Assembly (NCBI RefSeq): GCF_019249655.2
Contig: NZ_CP137557.1
Location: 3,505,001-3,569,000, forward strand
Direction: 5' to 3'
Length of the DNA: 64,000 nt
Origin: Segatella copri
Lineage (GTDB): Bacteria > Bacteroidota > Bacteroidia > Bacteroidales > Bacteroidaceae
Below, in pieces: positions 1-8,302 of this stretch (position 1 is the stretch's first letter; each line of letters opens with the position of its first letter). Below the pieces are notes generated by a model. The model was given only the letters and a program-made list of their open reading frames with translations, was not told the origin of the DNA and ran no database searches. Made by a program: the position numbers and the translations under genes.

Positions 1-2
1 TG

Positions 3-260
3 AAACTCCATGCTGTGATAAGGTCAATATACAAGGATGGTTTATTGACGGTGTCGGAAGTCCAACAGAAACAGGAAACTTCCAATGGCATTTGGCAAAC
101 GTTGTATGGCTTTCCGATGATTGTTGCCCTTTGCTTCCGTATAAACTCATACGGGGCCGCTCGGTTTCGTGCCACCATCTTCAAGAGATTGTACGGGGCA
201 AAAGAGAAAAGTAGTGTCATTATCCTACAACTCAATAGAAGAACAACCGCCTTTAGTTGA
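3..260 (+). pseudogene. RhuM-like protein, 5'-truncated and diverged remnant
   Basis: The frame enters from the left edge. Its first 60 or so residues (KLHAVIRSIYKDGLL..., ...ALCFRINSYGAARFR) align with the middle of the intact 120-aa RhuM-like proteins at 31402-31764 and 36003-36365 (YVRKAVKAVFKDGIL, VIAVAFRIDSIESRAFR). After about position 190 the similarity stops and the frame runs on to a stop at 260. RhuM-family N-terminal domains are DNA-binding-like, with no firm role. The position upstream of the same hairpin repeat and candidate oriT as in the intact elements marks this as the left part of a decayed element of that family. The upstream sequence is outside the window. Confidence 0.6.
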
Positions 261-394
261 ATGTCCTCTTGCTTGTTTGTTGGCTTGGCGCTGTCGTACT
301 GTCGTGAATAAGTACTGAAGCATAAGCATGACATTCTTACTTGTAGGGGGATGAGTTCTGTTCCTAAAAATGACGGACAAAACACCCCTTATTT

Positions 395-633
395 TTGTTG
401 AATTGTTGAATATGATGAAAGAAGTATTGAACATCAGGCATTTACGGTTCAACATATTCTCAACAAATCTCTCAACAAAAGAAAGATAATGTTGAAAAGA
501 GAAAACCATGAACACCATTCCTTTCTTTCTTTTTTGCCCAGTAATTTGTTGTGTAGAGCTATTTGTTGAGAGTTTGTTGAGGGTATAAGTGGTTGGTTCT
601 CATAAAGATAACACCTATCTTCAACAATTCAAC
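395..633. repeat. Nested inverted array of TTGTTGA motifs
   Basis: TTGTTGAA occurs twice in tandem at 395-410, and CTCAACAAA twice with 11-bp spacing at 460-479. TTTGTTGAG occurs twice with 11-bp spacing at 562-581, and TTCAACAATTCAAC lies at 620-633. The outer pair and the inner pair are each reverse complements, so the block is one large nested palindrome centred near 515. It looks like an iteron, operator or partition-type protein-binding region. No gene is seen between 260 and 711, and the two intact elements lack this block at the corresponding place. Confidence 0.6.
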
Positions 634-710
634 GTTTTACATGCCCTCACTTGGTACGCTGTAAAATGTGCTTGTGGATTAATTGGCAACCGCTCTATTC
701 TCCGAAATGG

Positions 711-812
711 TTGCAGCAACGTTCCTTGGAGGCTTTGCGCCTCCAGCCACTTGGGCGAACCTCCGCAGTGTTTTAGCATGGCATTAGATTTATGCAGACT
801 ATACCGAGGACA
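711..812 (+). repeat. Element repeat with GGAGGC hairpin, copy 1
   Basis: About 90 bases nearly identical to 36377-36472 and, inverted, to 31311-31391. The repeat contains a 7-bp stem TGGAGGC/GCCTCCA and lies just 3' of the RhuM-like gene in all three places. It is part of the backbone of this element family; a bidirectional terminator or RNA structure is possible. Confidence 0.75.
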
Positions 813-944
813 CACAGCACACTCGGCATAGTTCACAAAGGAAATCAACAACACACAACTGAAACACTTGGCAAGTTTCACACTGAAAATATCACCTTTT
901 CCTTTGCAAACTCCATGTACAAAGTAGCTTGTGTCTGTGACCTT

Positions 945-1160
945 GTTCTTTCAATGTGGCAGCTTTGATGTTTGGCGTAAATTGAGAGAATTAAGGTCTG
1001 CAACCTTGGGCATGGAAAGCCGAAAGGCAAATATCTCGTCTTTTGTTCTTAGAGGAGGGAGCGAGGTTATGTTTCGGGAACCCCAAAACTCCTCGCTCCA
1101 CCATGAGGGTGGAGAATTTTTGCTCCCGATGGTCGCAGAAAATGAGTATACCAACTGCAA
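945..1160 (+). pseudogene. Remnant of DUF3408 gene end plus oriT-like region
   Basis: Residues FDVWRKL at 948-968 match the C-terminus EDFEAWRKL of the intact DUF3408 proteins, but the stop codon is lost. The following 190 bases match the segment between DUF3408 and mobC in both intact elements. Similarity ends near 1160, just before mobC would start. The excision-type HTH genes and the rest of the mobilisation module are deleted. Confidence 0.65.
1058..1099. other. Candidate oriT hairpin, remnant copy
   Basis: Outer arms GGAGCGAGG (1058-1066) and CCTCGCTCC (1091-1099) are intact. The inner GTTTTGGG/CCCAAAAC stem of the other copies carries one change here (T to C). Same position relative to DUF3408 as 29480-29521 and 38256-38297. 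Confidence 0.5.
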
Positions 1161-1300
1161 TTACTGCCATTATATGCTAAATTTTGTTATATATCTATAT
1201 AATTGTGTTAATAATATTCTTTTTCTTTGGCAGTTAAAGAAAAGCATCCTATCTTTATAAGCAAAACAATTAATTTAAATTGAAACAAAATTAAATAGTC

Positions 1301-1936
1301 ATGCGTATGAAAAAGTTGATTTTTATGTTTCTTGCTATTCTTCTTTGTGGAATAGTTCAAGCTCAGAATGCAGAAGTAACCTTGAACAACGGCACCTTTG
1401 TGAAAGGTGACATTAAGAAGTTTTCCTTTAATGTAGACAATTACCATGAGTTCAGAATCAAAAAAACTGATGGTGAGAAGGCAGACTTCGCATCTACTGA
1501 TGTAAAAGAGATAAAATACTATAACAAGAAGGCTGGAGAATGGGAAAACTGGATTCCGATGGTTGCCCAGATGGGAATGAGCATGTCTTATAAAGAGAAT
1601 CCGAAACTCTACAAAAATCCGGTATTCCTTCAGCCAGTTTATGAGGGGAAAAACATTTCTGCCTATATTCACTATATAAACACAGCTACCCATGTGAAAT
1701 CGGGAAGTATTTACAGATTGGCTATCATGTTTTATTACAAAGCCAAGAATGAGGACTTTGCAAGAACCTATTATTTGAAGGATAATAGCATTGGAGGAAT
1801 TGGTCAAAAGACTGTGCTAAAAATGTATTTTAAAGGTTATCCTCAGATAAAGGAAATACTCAAAGGTCTAAGTATGAAAGAGATTCGTAAAGACCCTACT
1901 ATATTAGTCAGAAAACTTGATGAAGTTTTGGAATAA
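1301..1936 (+). CDS. Secreted hypothetical protein, paralogue family member 1
   Basis: 211 aa with a clear signal peptide (MRMKKLIFMFLAILLCGIVQAQ, cleavage near residue 22; the start could also be Met3), so probably periplasmic or surface. It begins VTLNNGTFVKGDIKKFSF and has conserved blocks NPVFLQPVYEGKNISAYIH near the middle and DPTILVRKLDEV at the end. The same blocks occur in the proteins at 2026-2706 and 45435-46055, which defines a local family. I do not recognise a named domain. It directly follows the decayed element remnant, as cargo would. A weak -7 box (TATCTTTA) lies at 1249-1256. Confidence 0.8.
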   Translation: MRMKKLIFMFLAILLCGIVQAQNAEVTLNNGTFVKGDIKKFSFNVDNYHEFRIKKTDGEKADFASTDVKEIKYYNKKAGEWENWIPMVAQMGMSMSYKENPKLYKNPVFLQPVYEGKNISAYIHYINTATHVKSGSIYRLAIMFYYKAKNEDFARTYYLKDNSIGGIGQKTVLKMYFKGYPQIKEILKGLSMKEIRKDPTILVRKLDEVLE

Positions 1937-2025
1937 CTTCCTTGATTATGATTTATGACAAAGTTTTTGTAATCAAATTTTTGTAGTGTTAAAAATATCT
2001 ATCGAAACATTAAATAAACGTACAT

Positions 2026-2706
2026 ATGAAAAAGTTACTTTTTATCATCTTTTTAATGGTGTTCTCGTTTGCGACAATAGCAAACGCAAAGAAACCTAAA
2101 GAGAAAGTTTCATGGCCTAAGGCAGTGCTGACTCTTAAAGACGGTACTGTGCTCAACGGCTATTTGCAGAACGACATCCACTTCATGAAAAAAAACATCT
2201 ATTTCAGTGAAACACAAAATGGTAAGGATGTAAAATACAAAATCGTAGACATTAAATCCCTTGTGGTGGACAATGCTATGCAAGACGGCAAGAAGCGAAC
2301 TTTCGTTCTTAATGAAGATGACCCTACATTCCCTTTTATGGCAACTGAAATTTACAAGGGTAAACATGTTACGGGCTATATGCAGCCGTTTGCTTTTGAA
2401 AGTTCCACCCACAGCAGGTCGTTTACTGGTATATGGACAAATAATACCGTTTACTTGGGCTGTAGGGGATATCACTATATGGTTGATAGCGGCAAGCATG
2501 TTTACTATTGGATGTTATTTGAGGATAAAAAAATTAATTCCAAAAGAGAAAAATATTCTCAAAAGAAACTGTTGAAAAAGATAAAGGATAAATTCAAGGA
2601 CTATCCTGCCGTCGCTGAAGAAGTGGAAAAGAGAGGACTCACTGCTGAGCAAATCCACGAGGACCCTACCATTCTTCTTGAAATCCTTGACAAGAGTCTG
2701 CAATAA
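2026..2706 (+). CDS. Secreted hypothetical protein, paralogue family member 2
   Basis: 226 aa with signal peptide MKKLLFIIFLMVFSFATIANA. It shares the family pattern: an opening VLTLKDGTVLNGYL strand, a central EIYKGKHVTGYMQPF block and a C-terminal EQIHEDPTILLEILDKSL block. The region between is lysine-rich and likely helical (residues 168-195). It sits 89 bases after the previous paralogue on the same strand and ends at a strong terminator, so the two could be one transcript. Function unknown; an immunity or stress role is only a guess from the third copy lying in the array at 45.4 kb. Confidence 0.8.
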   Translation: MKKLLFIIFLMVFSFATIANAKKPKEKVSWPKAVLTLKDGTVLNGYLQNDIHFMKKNIYFSETQNGKDVKYKIVDIKSLVVDNAMQDGKKRTFVLNEDDPTFPFMATEIYKGKHVTGYMQPFAFESSTHSRSFTGIWTNNTVYLGCRGYHYMVDSGKHVYYWMLFEDKKINSKREKYSQKKLLKKIKDKFKDYPAVAEEVEKRGLTAEQIHEDPTILLEILDKSLQ

Positions 2707-2729
2707 TCTTTTGTCTTTTCCCCCATACA

Positions 2730-2766
2730 AATGCTTCCGTACTTTCGCAGTATGGAAGCATTTTTC
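2730..2766 (+). terminator. Rho-independent terminator
   Basis: Stem ATGCTTCC (2731-2738) and GGAAGCAT (2754-2761) with further inner pairing, followed by a T run. It closes the paralogue pair. Confidence 0.8.
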
Positions 2767-3217
2767 AATTTATCCCTCCCCACAGGTTGGCGGTTCATTC
2801 TCTGTAGGTCTCAGATGTTCTTGTTACTACTCAGCCCCTAAAAATGAATTTCAAGTACTCATTTGACATAATAGCCTATTTTGTAGCATAAATATAGCCA
2901 AAATCATCAATATTTTGCGGATTTGACACATCCAAGGGGTGTTGAGTAGTACGTATATGGCAGCAACTGAAAATAAAATCTAAAAAATGGATATGATTTT
3001 CATCAATCCACATAAATGTTGTACCTTTGTCACCGAAAAGAGTTGTTTGACAAGTAATGCAAACTTATGTATAATACAGAAGTTAAAACTATTACCAAGT
3101 CATTACCTCTATTGAGGTGAAACACTTGTAAATCGCTCATTTTTAGCTATTCGGCATATTTTAGCAGAATTTTTCTAAAAAATACATGGCGCAAGCCTCC
3201 GCGTAATCCGTGTAATC
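2767..3217. other. Intergenic region without a recognisable gene
   Basis: About 450 AT-rich bases. A promoter-like TACCTTTG lies near 3025, but no open frame follows it. It may be leftover DNA from the decayed element; I see no end sequence resembling those at 16020-16120. Confidence 0.4.
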
Positions 3218-3280
3218 CGTGCCTAAAAATAAATCGTGCCTAAAAATAAATCGTGCCTAAAAATAATCCGTGCCTAAAAT
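3218..3280. repeat. Four short direct repeats
   Basis: The unit CGTGCCTAAAAATAAAT occurs at 3218 and 3235, followed by shortened copies at 3252 and 3269. The block ends at the stop of dusB. The flanking words 'ccgtgtaatccgtg' recur after the ATPase gene at 59975-59995, so this is a dispersed local motif. Confidence 0.7.
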
Positions 3281-4267
3281 TTATTCTATCGCCTTGATTC
3301 TCTCTCGGCATTCTTTCAATATTTCTTTCAATTCCTCCACGGTAGTGGCTCTCAGCATGGCGATTCTCGTCTGGCGGAAATCGGGAATGCCTTTGAAGAT
3401 AGGGGAGGCGGCTAGGTGGCGACGGGTGTGGAGAATGCCTCTGTACTCGTCGATGCGCTCCACGTTGATGCGAAGCTGCTCCTCCAGGAGGTCAATCTTC
3501 TCATCTACGGTGAGTGGGGCTGCACCCGTATTATCCAGATAATCACGTATTTCCTTGAAAATCCAAGGTCTTCCAAAAGTGGCTCTGCCTATCATCACCG
3601 CATCCACACCATAACGCTCAAAAGCAAGCTTGGCTTCTTCCGGGGTCGTAATGTCGCCGTTGCCGATGATAGGAATATGGATGCGGGGATTGTTCTTCAC
3701 CTCACCTATGAGGCTCCAGTCGGCTTCTCCGGTGTACATTTGGCTACGGGTTCTGCCGTGGATGGTGAGCGCCTGGATTCCGCAATCCTGCAGCTGCTCG
3801 GCAAGGTCGGTGATGATGAGGTTCTCGCAATCCCAACCCAATCGGGTTTTCACGGTTACGGGCACGTTTACCGCCTTCACCACCTCTCTTGTAATATCCA
3901 GCATCAGCGGAATATTCCGGAGCATTCCGGCTCCCGCACCCTTTCCGGCAACCTTTTTCACCGGACAACCGAAGTTAATATCAATCACATCCGGCTTCGC
4001 CTGTTCCACAATCTTGGCAGCTTCCACCATATCCTCGGTGGTTCTGCCGTAAATCTGAATGCCCACAGGGCGCTCCTCATCGCTTATCGTAAGCTTGCTG
4101 ACTGTGCTCTTGATGCTTCGCACCAAGGCTTCCGCCGATACGAACTCAGTATAAACCATGGCAGCTCCGAATCGCTTGCAGAGCATGCGAAAGCCAATAT
4201 CCGTTACGTCTTCCATCGGAGCGAGGAAGAGGGGCTGAGGCCCAAATTCTATATTACCTATTTTCAT
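3281..4267 (-). CDS. dusB: tRNA-dihydrouridine synthase
   Basis: 328 aa, the usual length. FMN-dependent enzyme that reduces uridine to dihydrouridine in tRNA. The N-terminal TIM barrel starts PLFLAPMEDVTDIGFRMLC, and the catalytic cysteine is in INFGCPVKKVAGKGAGAGML (C101). Phosphate-binding segments IPIIGNGDI and DAVMIGRATFGRPWIF follow, then a helical C-terminal domain. Last gene of a minus-strand run dprA-dusB. The choice among Dus subfamilies follows the GNGDI pattern and family-typical length. Confidence 0.93.
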   Translation of the reverse strand: MKIGNIEFGPQPLFLAPMEDVTDIGFRMLCKRFGAAMVYTEFVSAEALVRSIKSTVSKLTISDEERPVGIQIYGRTTEDMVEAAKIVEQAKPDVIDINFGCPVKKVAGKGAGAGMLRNIPLMLDITREVVKAVNVPVTVKTRLGWDCENLIITDLAEQLQDCGIQALTIHGRTRSQMYTGEADWSLIGEVKNNPRIHIPIIGNGDITTPEEAKLAFERYGVDAVMIGRATFGRPWIFKEIRDYLDNTGAAPLTVDEKIDLLEEQLRINVERIDEYRGILHTRRHLAASPIFKGIPDFRQTRIAMLRATTVEELKEILKECRERIKAIE

Positions 4268-4359
4268 GAGTTTCGAGTGAAATCTTCTTATTCCTATGAT
4301 GTATATCTTCTTTTTTGCGGCTGCAAAGTTACTGCTTTTTTCTGAAAATAAAGAATATA

Positions 4360-5490
4360 CTACTTCAAAAGATGATACATTCCTCCTGCAAAGGTCTTGA
4401 TGACTCCCTTCATCTCCAATGTGAAGAGGAGGGAAGTGAGGCGAGAAATGTCGATATTCGTCTTTACGGAGATGAGATTCACTTGCAGGTCGTTGGTCTT
4501 GGAGAGGACATCTACGATGAGTTGCTCCTCGGGCGATAACTCCGGGAAGAGGCTGCGCTCGATGCCTTGCTGCTTGGCTCGCATCAGCGTAGCATCATCC
4601 TGCCATCCCATATCCTTGATGAAGTCGGCGGCACTGGTGATGAGACCTGCCCCGTTGTTTCTTATCAGATTGTTGCACCCCTCGCTATATGCGTCCCCGA
4701 TACGGCCAGGAAAGGTAAAAACATCCCTGCCGTAGGATTGTGAAATATCGCAGGTGATGAGACCTCCGCCATGGGCGGCGCTCTCTATCAGGATGCAGGC
4801 ATCCGACATTCCTGCCACGATGCGGTTGCGGCGCACGAAGTTGATTTTATCTGCATTTGTTTGGGTGAGGAATTCGGTGAGCAAACCGCCTTGCTCTATC
4901 ATTCTGGCAGCCGTTTCCCGGTGCTGGCGTGGGTAGAGGTCGTCCAAGCCATGCGCCAGTACGCCCACGGTTTCGTAGCCGCAGGCGAGTGCCTGCCGGT
5001 GCGCCACGATATCCACGCCATAGGCTAAGCCGCTCACGATGAGCACACGAGGTGAGAGCTGCTTCAAATCCGTAATAAAGCGGCGGATAAGGTCCTCGCC
5101 GTAAGGAGTGCAGCGGCGTGTGCCCACGATATTGATAACCCGCTGCTGGTTCAGGTTGGCATTGCCTTTATAGAAGAGCATGAGCGGCGCATCATCGCAA
5201 TCCTTGAGTCGTTGCGGATAACGTTCGTCGTTCATCGTTATCGGTTCTATTCCGTATCTGATATCGTATTCCAGTTCCTCTTCAGCCCGTTTTCGAGCCT
5301 CGTCGCAGTTTTGGATAGCGTTCACGAGTTTATCCGAGGCATCGGGCAGGATGTCTCTCAGGTCGTTCTTATGCTCAAGGATGAGCGTGGCGGAGCCCAC
5401 CTTTCTATATAGCTCCAGCATTCCCGCAAGGCTAAAGTAATTCAGCCTTGTTAAGAGTATAGTATTTAATATTTCCTGTTGGTCACCCAT
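4360..5490 (-). CDS. dprA: DNA-processing protein DprA
   Basis: 376 aa. DprA loads RecA on incoming single-stranded DNA during transformation. The N-terminal helical part is followed by the Rossmann core with VGTRRCTPYG, SGLAYGVDIVAHRQAL and the glycine-rich GRDVFTFPGRIGD segment. The C-terminus forms a winged-helix-like domain (about residues 310-376). Lies 19 bases downstream of the DUF2851 gene, so probably cotranscribed. Confidence 0.93.
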   Translation of the reverse strand: MGDQQEILNTILLTRLNYFSLAGMLELYRKVGSATLILEHKNDLRDILPDASDKLVNAIQNCDEARKRAEEELEYDIRYGIEPITMNDERYPQRLKDCDDAPLMLFYKGNANLNQQRVINIVGTRRCTPYGEDLIRRFITDLKQLSPRVLIVSGLAYGVDIVAHRQALACGYETVGVLAHGLDDLYPRQHRETAARMIEQGGLLTEFLTQTNADKINFVRRNRIVAGMSDACILIESAAHGGGLITCDISQSYGRDVFTFPGRIGDAYSEGCNNLIRNNGAGLITSAADFIKDMGWQDDATLMRAKQQGIERSLFPELSPEEQLIVDVLSKTNDLQVNLISVKTNIDISRLTSLLFTLEMKGVIKTFAGGMYHLLK

Positions 5491-5509
5491 AATCTTAAAA
5501 AATAATTAG

Positions 5510-6802
5510 TTATCTTTTCAAGTATTCATACCCAATCCTGCACCTAAGGCATTCCTTCTTGTCGCAGTATTCTTTCTTCAGCTGGATAAGCGCCTGGCTA
5601 TCACCGGCGTTCTCCACCTCCAGGCCGCACTGCTGCCACATCCTTACTATATGGTTATTCTCAGCCTTCAGCTCCTCCAGGAAATCGAAGGCACGGTCGC
5701 AGTATTTCTCCTCACCCCGGTGCCTTCCGTAAGCAAAGAGAATAGGAACCACGGTGTTGATGATGAGCAGATTGAGCGAGAAAGGGGAGAGGTGCTTCTC
5801 GTTGCGGATGCTCGTGCTTCCGAAGGTATAATGAGTTTCCCAATACCCCGTAACGCTGGTGGCAAGCACCTTCTTTGCCTCCTTCACCGTAGAAGCCTCC
5901 AGCAGCTGGCTTAATCCCGCACGGCGGTTATAATAAAGATTCGCCAGCTGCGAAATGCGGATATGCGGGAAGTTCTGCGGGCGAAGTCTCAGAAAACGCC
6001 ATAGCTTGTAATCCATCGGCTGCAGCGAGAATTTGTGCGAGAGATAAAGATACTCATTTCTCAATCTCGCAAAATACCCGTCGTTCAGGGCGTCTTTCTG
6101 ATATCTTTCGGGAATGGTGTTCAGCTCCAGCAATCCCGCTTGCCCCATGAAGATAGCCTCTATCTGGAAGAGGTCATCCCGGTGATGATCCACCGCCCTC
6201 AGAGGCAGTTTCAGCGCCCACTGCTCAAAGGCATCGCCATTGATTCCGAAACCATAGTTTCTGGCCAGAGTCACGAAGTAAGCATTCTCCCAGTCGCCGT
6301 TGCAGCGGCGCACACGCTCCTCTATCGCCTCCGTCTTCTGCGAAAGGCGCTCGGTTTGCAGAGCACTCATCCACGAATGCACGGTGAGTTTCGAGAGCGA
6401 TGGAATAATCTGATAGCAAGGAGGATACTGGTCGATGGTGAGCAGCTCCTGATAGTGCTTCAGCACATGATCCGGAATATCGAGCTGCATCTGAACCAGC
6501 AGGGCACCCTTCGAGTTCCGGGCTTCCACGTCGATGGTGCCGCAGACGTGCAGAATCACGTTGTCGTATCTCTCATCCTTGTCGTGGGCATGAAGATACC
6601 AGTCGCTCGCCTTGTCGTGAATCTCCACGTTGCCCACCCACAGCGTACCGTTAATCTTGATTTTAGCGTTGAAGAAATCGGGCCCTGCATTGCGATTGTG
6701 CAATCCGGGGTCGATGACTTCCACCTGCCTGTGGTCGGTGGTGGAAAGAGGGGAGAGTGGGAAGAGTTTGTGCTTCCACACATAGTGAAGTAGTTGCTCC
6801 AT
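5510..6802 (-). CDS. DUF2851 family protein
   Basis: 430 aa, typical of the Bacteroidetes DUF2851 family, whose function is unknown. The N-terminus MEQLLHYVWKHKLFPLSPL and the segment GPDFFNAKIKINGTLWVGNVEIH are hallmarks. A cysteine-bearing C-terminus (EYCDKKECLRCRIGYEYLK) is conserved in the family. No signal peptide, so cytoplasmic. Directly upstream of dprA. Confidence 0.88.
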   Translation of the reverse strand: MEQLLHYVWKHKLFPLSPLSTTDHRQVEVIDPGLHNRNAGPDFFNAKIKINGTLWVGNVEIHDKASDWYLHAHDKDERYDNVILHVCGTIDVEARNSKGALLVQMQLDIPDHVLKHYQELLTIDQYPPCYQIIPSLSKLTVHSWMSALQTERLSQKTEAIEERVRRCNGDWENAYFVTLARNYGFGINGDAFEQWALKLPLRAVDHHRDDLFQIEAIFMGQAGLLELNTIPERYQKDALNDGYFARLRNEYLYLSHKFSLQPMDYKLWRFLRLRPQNFPHIRISQLANLYYNRRAGLSQLLEASTVKEAKKVLATSVTGYWETHYTFGSTSIRNEKHLSPFSLNLLIINTVVPILFAYGRHRGEEKYCDRAFDFLEELKAENNHIVRMWQQCGLEVENAGDSQALIQLKKEYCDKKECLRCRIGYEYLKR

Positions 6803-6924
6803 GTTGTTTCGGCTTTATAGGGTTTATGGATTTATAGGATTGCCTCTTTCGGATCGCAAGTTCTGATGCTTGTCCTTTTGGTGCAAGTTTTTTCGCTCGT
6901 GTGCGGAAGGGGTATTGAAAAATC

Positions 6925-6955
6925 AGCTGTTAACTGTTAACCTGTTAACTGTTAC
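6925..6955. repeat. GTTAAC-rich repeat
   Basis: GTTAACTGTTAAC followed by another CTGTTAACTGTTA. The same motif family occurs at 55291-55317, 55402-55428 and 60646-60674. Here it overlaps the last codons of the thioesterase gene. Confidence 0.6.
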
Positions 6956-7358
6956 GGAGGTATTTCTCGAACGCCTTGTCGTATTCCTCGCTGTTGCCCA
7001 GCCTTCCGTTAATCAGGCAAACCAGCTCAACGGTGGCCTTCAGGCAGAGCTTCTCATCGCTGGCACGGAAGATGTCCTGATGAAAGACATATCTCACGCC
7101 CTGCTTCTCCAGCCACAAACGCGAGAAAAACTCATCATCGCATTGCAGCGGAACCTTGTACTGCAGGTTCATTCTCGCCACCACAGCATCCACGCCCTTG
7201 TTGTGCATTTCGGCAAAGCTGAGGCCGCACTCCTTCAGAAAGAGATGGCGGGTATGCTCCATGTAGTGCAGATAGTTGGCGTTGTTCACAATACCCTCAA
7301 TGTCGCACTCGTAATCCCTCACTTCCATCTTCGTCTCAAATATGTATTTGCTCATCAT
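6945..7358 (-). CDS. Acyl-CoA thioesterase, 4HBT/YbgC type
   Basis: 137 aa hot-dog fold protein. The motif YECDIEGIVNNANYLHYMEH carries the catalytic-type aspartate of the YbgC/FadM class, which hydrolyses acyl-CoA thioesters. Length is standard. Start chosen at MMSKYIFETKMEVRDYEC; the next Met is one codon on. The 3' end runs into a GTTAAC repeat, which supplies the last residues. First gene of the minus-strand cluster leading to dusB, separated by 142 bases from DUF2851. Confidence 0.85.
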   Translation of the reverse strand: MMSKYIFETKMEVRDYECDIEGIVNNANYLHYMEHTRHLFLKECGLSFAEMHNKGVDAVVARMNLQYKVPLQCDDEFFSRLWLEKQGVRYVFHQDIFRASDEKLCLKATVELVCLINGRLGNSEEYDKAFEKYLRNS

Positions 7359-7478
7359 TTTCTCTTTTTTAGTTACTAAATGAGGCTAAAAGCCCTAAAT
7401 CACTGCAAAAATAACCAAAATTTTCTATTTATTATAATAATAACCCGTATTTTTCAAGGTTTTTCGAAGAAAAATGTG

Positions 7479-7487
7479 TATTTTTGC
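7479..7487 (+). promoter_or_regulatory. -7 promoter element for dapB
   Basis: TATTTTTGC matches the Bacteroidetes -7 consensus, 40 bases before the dapB start codon. Confidence 0.6.
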
Positions 7488-7526
7488 ATAAGAAATGAGT
7501 AAAAAACAAATAAAATTTAGATAAAG

Positions 7527-8288
7527 ATGAAAATAGCTTTGATTGGCTACGGAAAGATGGGACACATGATCGAGGAGATCGCCCTGCAGCGTGGCCACGA
7601 AATCGTATGTAAGATTGACGTGAATAACCCTGAGGATATCGACAGTCCGGAGTTCTGCTCTGCCGATGTTGCCATCGAGTTTACTAACCCTACTGCCGCC
7701 TACGGCAACTATCTGAAGGCATTCTCTCACAACGTGAAGGTGGTTTCAGGTTCCACTGGTTGGATGAAAGACCATAAGGAAGACGTGGAGAAACTCTGCG
7801 CCGACGGAAAGCAGACCCTCTTCTGGGCATCTAACTTCAGCATCGGAGTAGCCATTTTCTCTGCCGTAAACCGCTATCTGGCAAAGATCATGAACGGATT
7901 CCCACAGTACTCAGTATGCATGCAGGAAACCCACCACGTTCATAAGCTCGATGCGCCATCAGGCACAGCCATCACACTGGCCGAGGAAATCATCGACAAC
8001 ATCGATAGAAAGAAGGATTGGAAGCGTGGCGTAACCTACTGGACAGAGGATGGCCATCACGATGAGGGCGATGCTAACATCACCGACGAAGACCTGGTTA
8101 TCAACTGCGTACGCGATGGCGAGGTTCCTGGAATTCACGCCGTGATGTATGATTCAGATGCTGATATGATTACCATCGAGCACAGTGCCCACTCACGCAA
8201 GGGCTTCGCCCTGGGAGCCGTTCTTGCAGCAGAGTTCACAGCCAACCATTCAGGTTTGCTCACCACATCAGATTTATTTAAGTTCTAA
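7527..8288 (+). CDS. dapB: 4-hydroxy-tetrahydrodipicolinate reductase
   Basis: 253 aa. NAD(P)H-dependent step of the lysine and meso-diaminopimelate pathway, feeding peptidoglycan. The N-terminal Rossmann fold starts MKIALIGYGKMGHMI, and the catalytic and substrate segment is ETHHVHKLDAPSGTA (H136, H137, K140). The protein is the short Bacteroidetes form. Heads the plus-strand operon dapB-lepB-lepB'-wbqC, with 14 bases to lepB. Confidence 0.95.
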   Translation: MKIALIGYGKMGHMIEEIALQRGHEIVCKIDVNNPEDIDSPEFCSADVAIEFTNPTAAYGNYLKAFSHNVKVVSGSTGWMKDHKEDVEKLCADGKQTLFWASNFSIGVAIFSAVNRYLAKIMNGFPQYSVCMQETHHVHKLDAPSGTAITLAEEIIDNIDRKKDWKRGVTYWTEDGHHDEGDANITDEDLVINCVRDGEVPGIHAVMYDSDADMITIEHSAHSRKGFALGAVLAAEFTANHSGLLTTSDLFKF

Positions 8289-8302
8289 TAAATCTAATAA
8301 AT

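Noticed and set aside
711..812. GGAGGC hairpin repeat as an integron attC site
   Set aside because: No integron integrase, and the core R-box sequences are absent; it follows the same gene in each copy instead of separating cassettes.
1208..1807. Open frame of 199 codons on the minus strand
   Set aside because: Antisense to the secreted protein at 1301-1936, which has a signal peptide and paralogues; the minus frame has no motif.
3218..3280. Four CGTGCCTAAAAATAAAT units considered as CRISPR
   Set aside because: Direct tandem repetition without spacers; AT-rich intergenic repeat.
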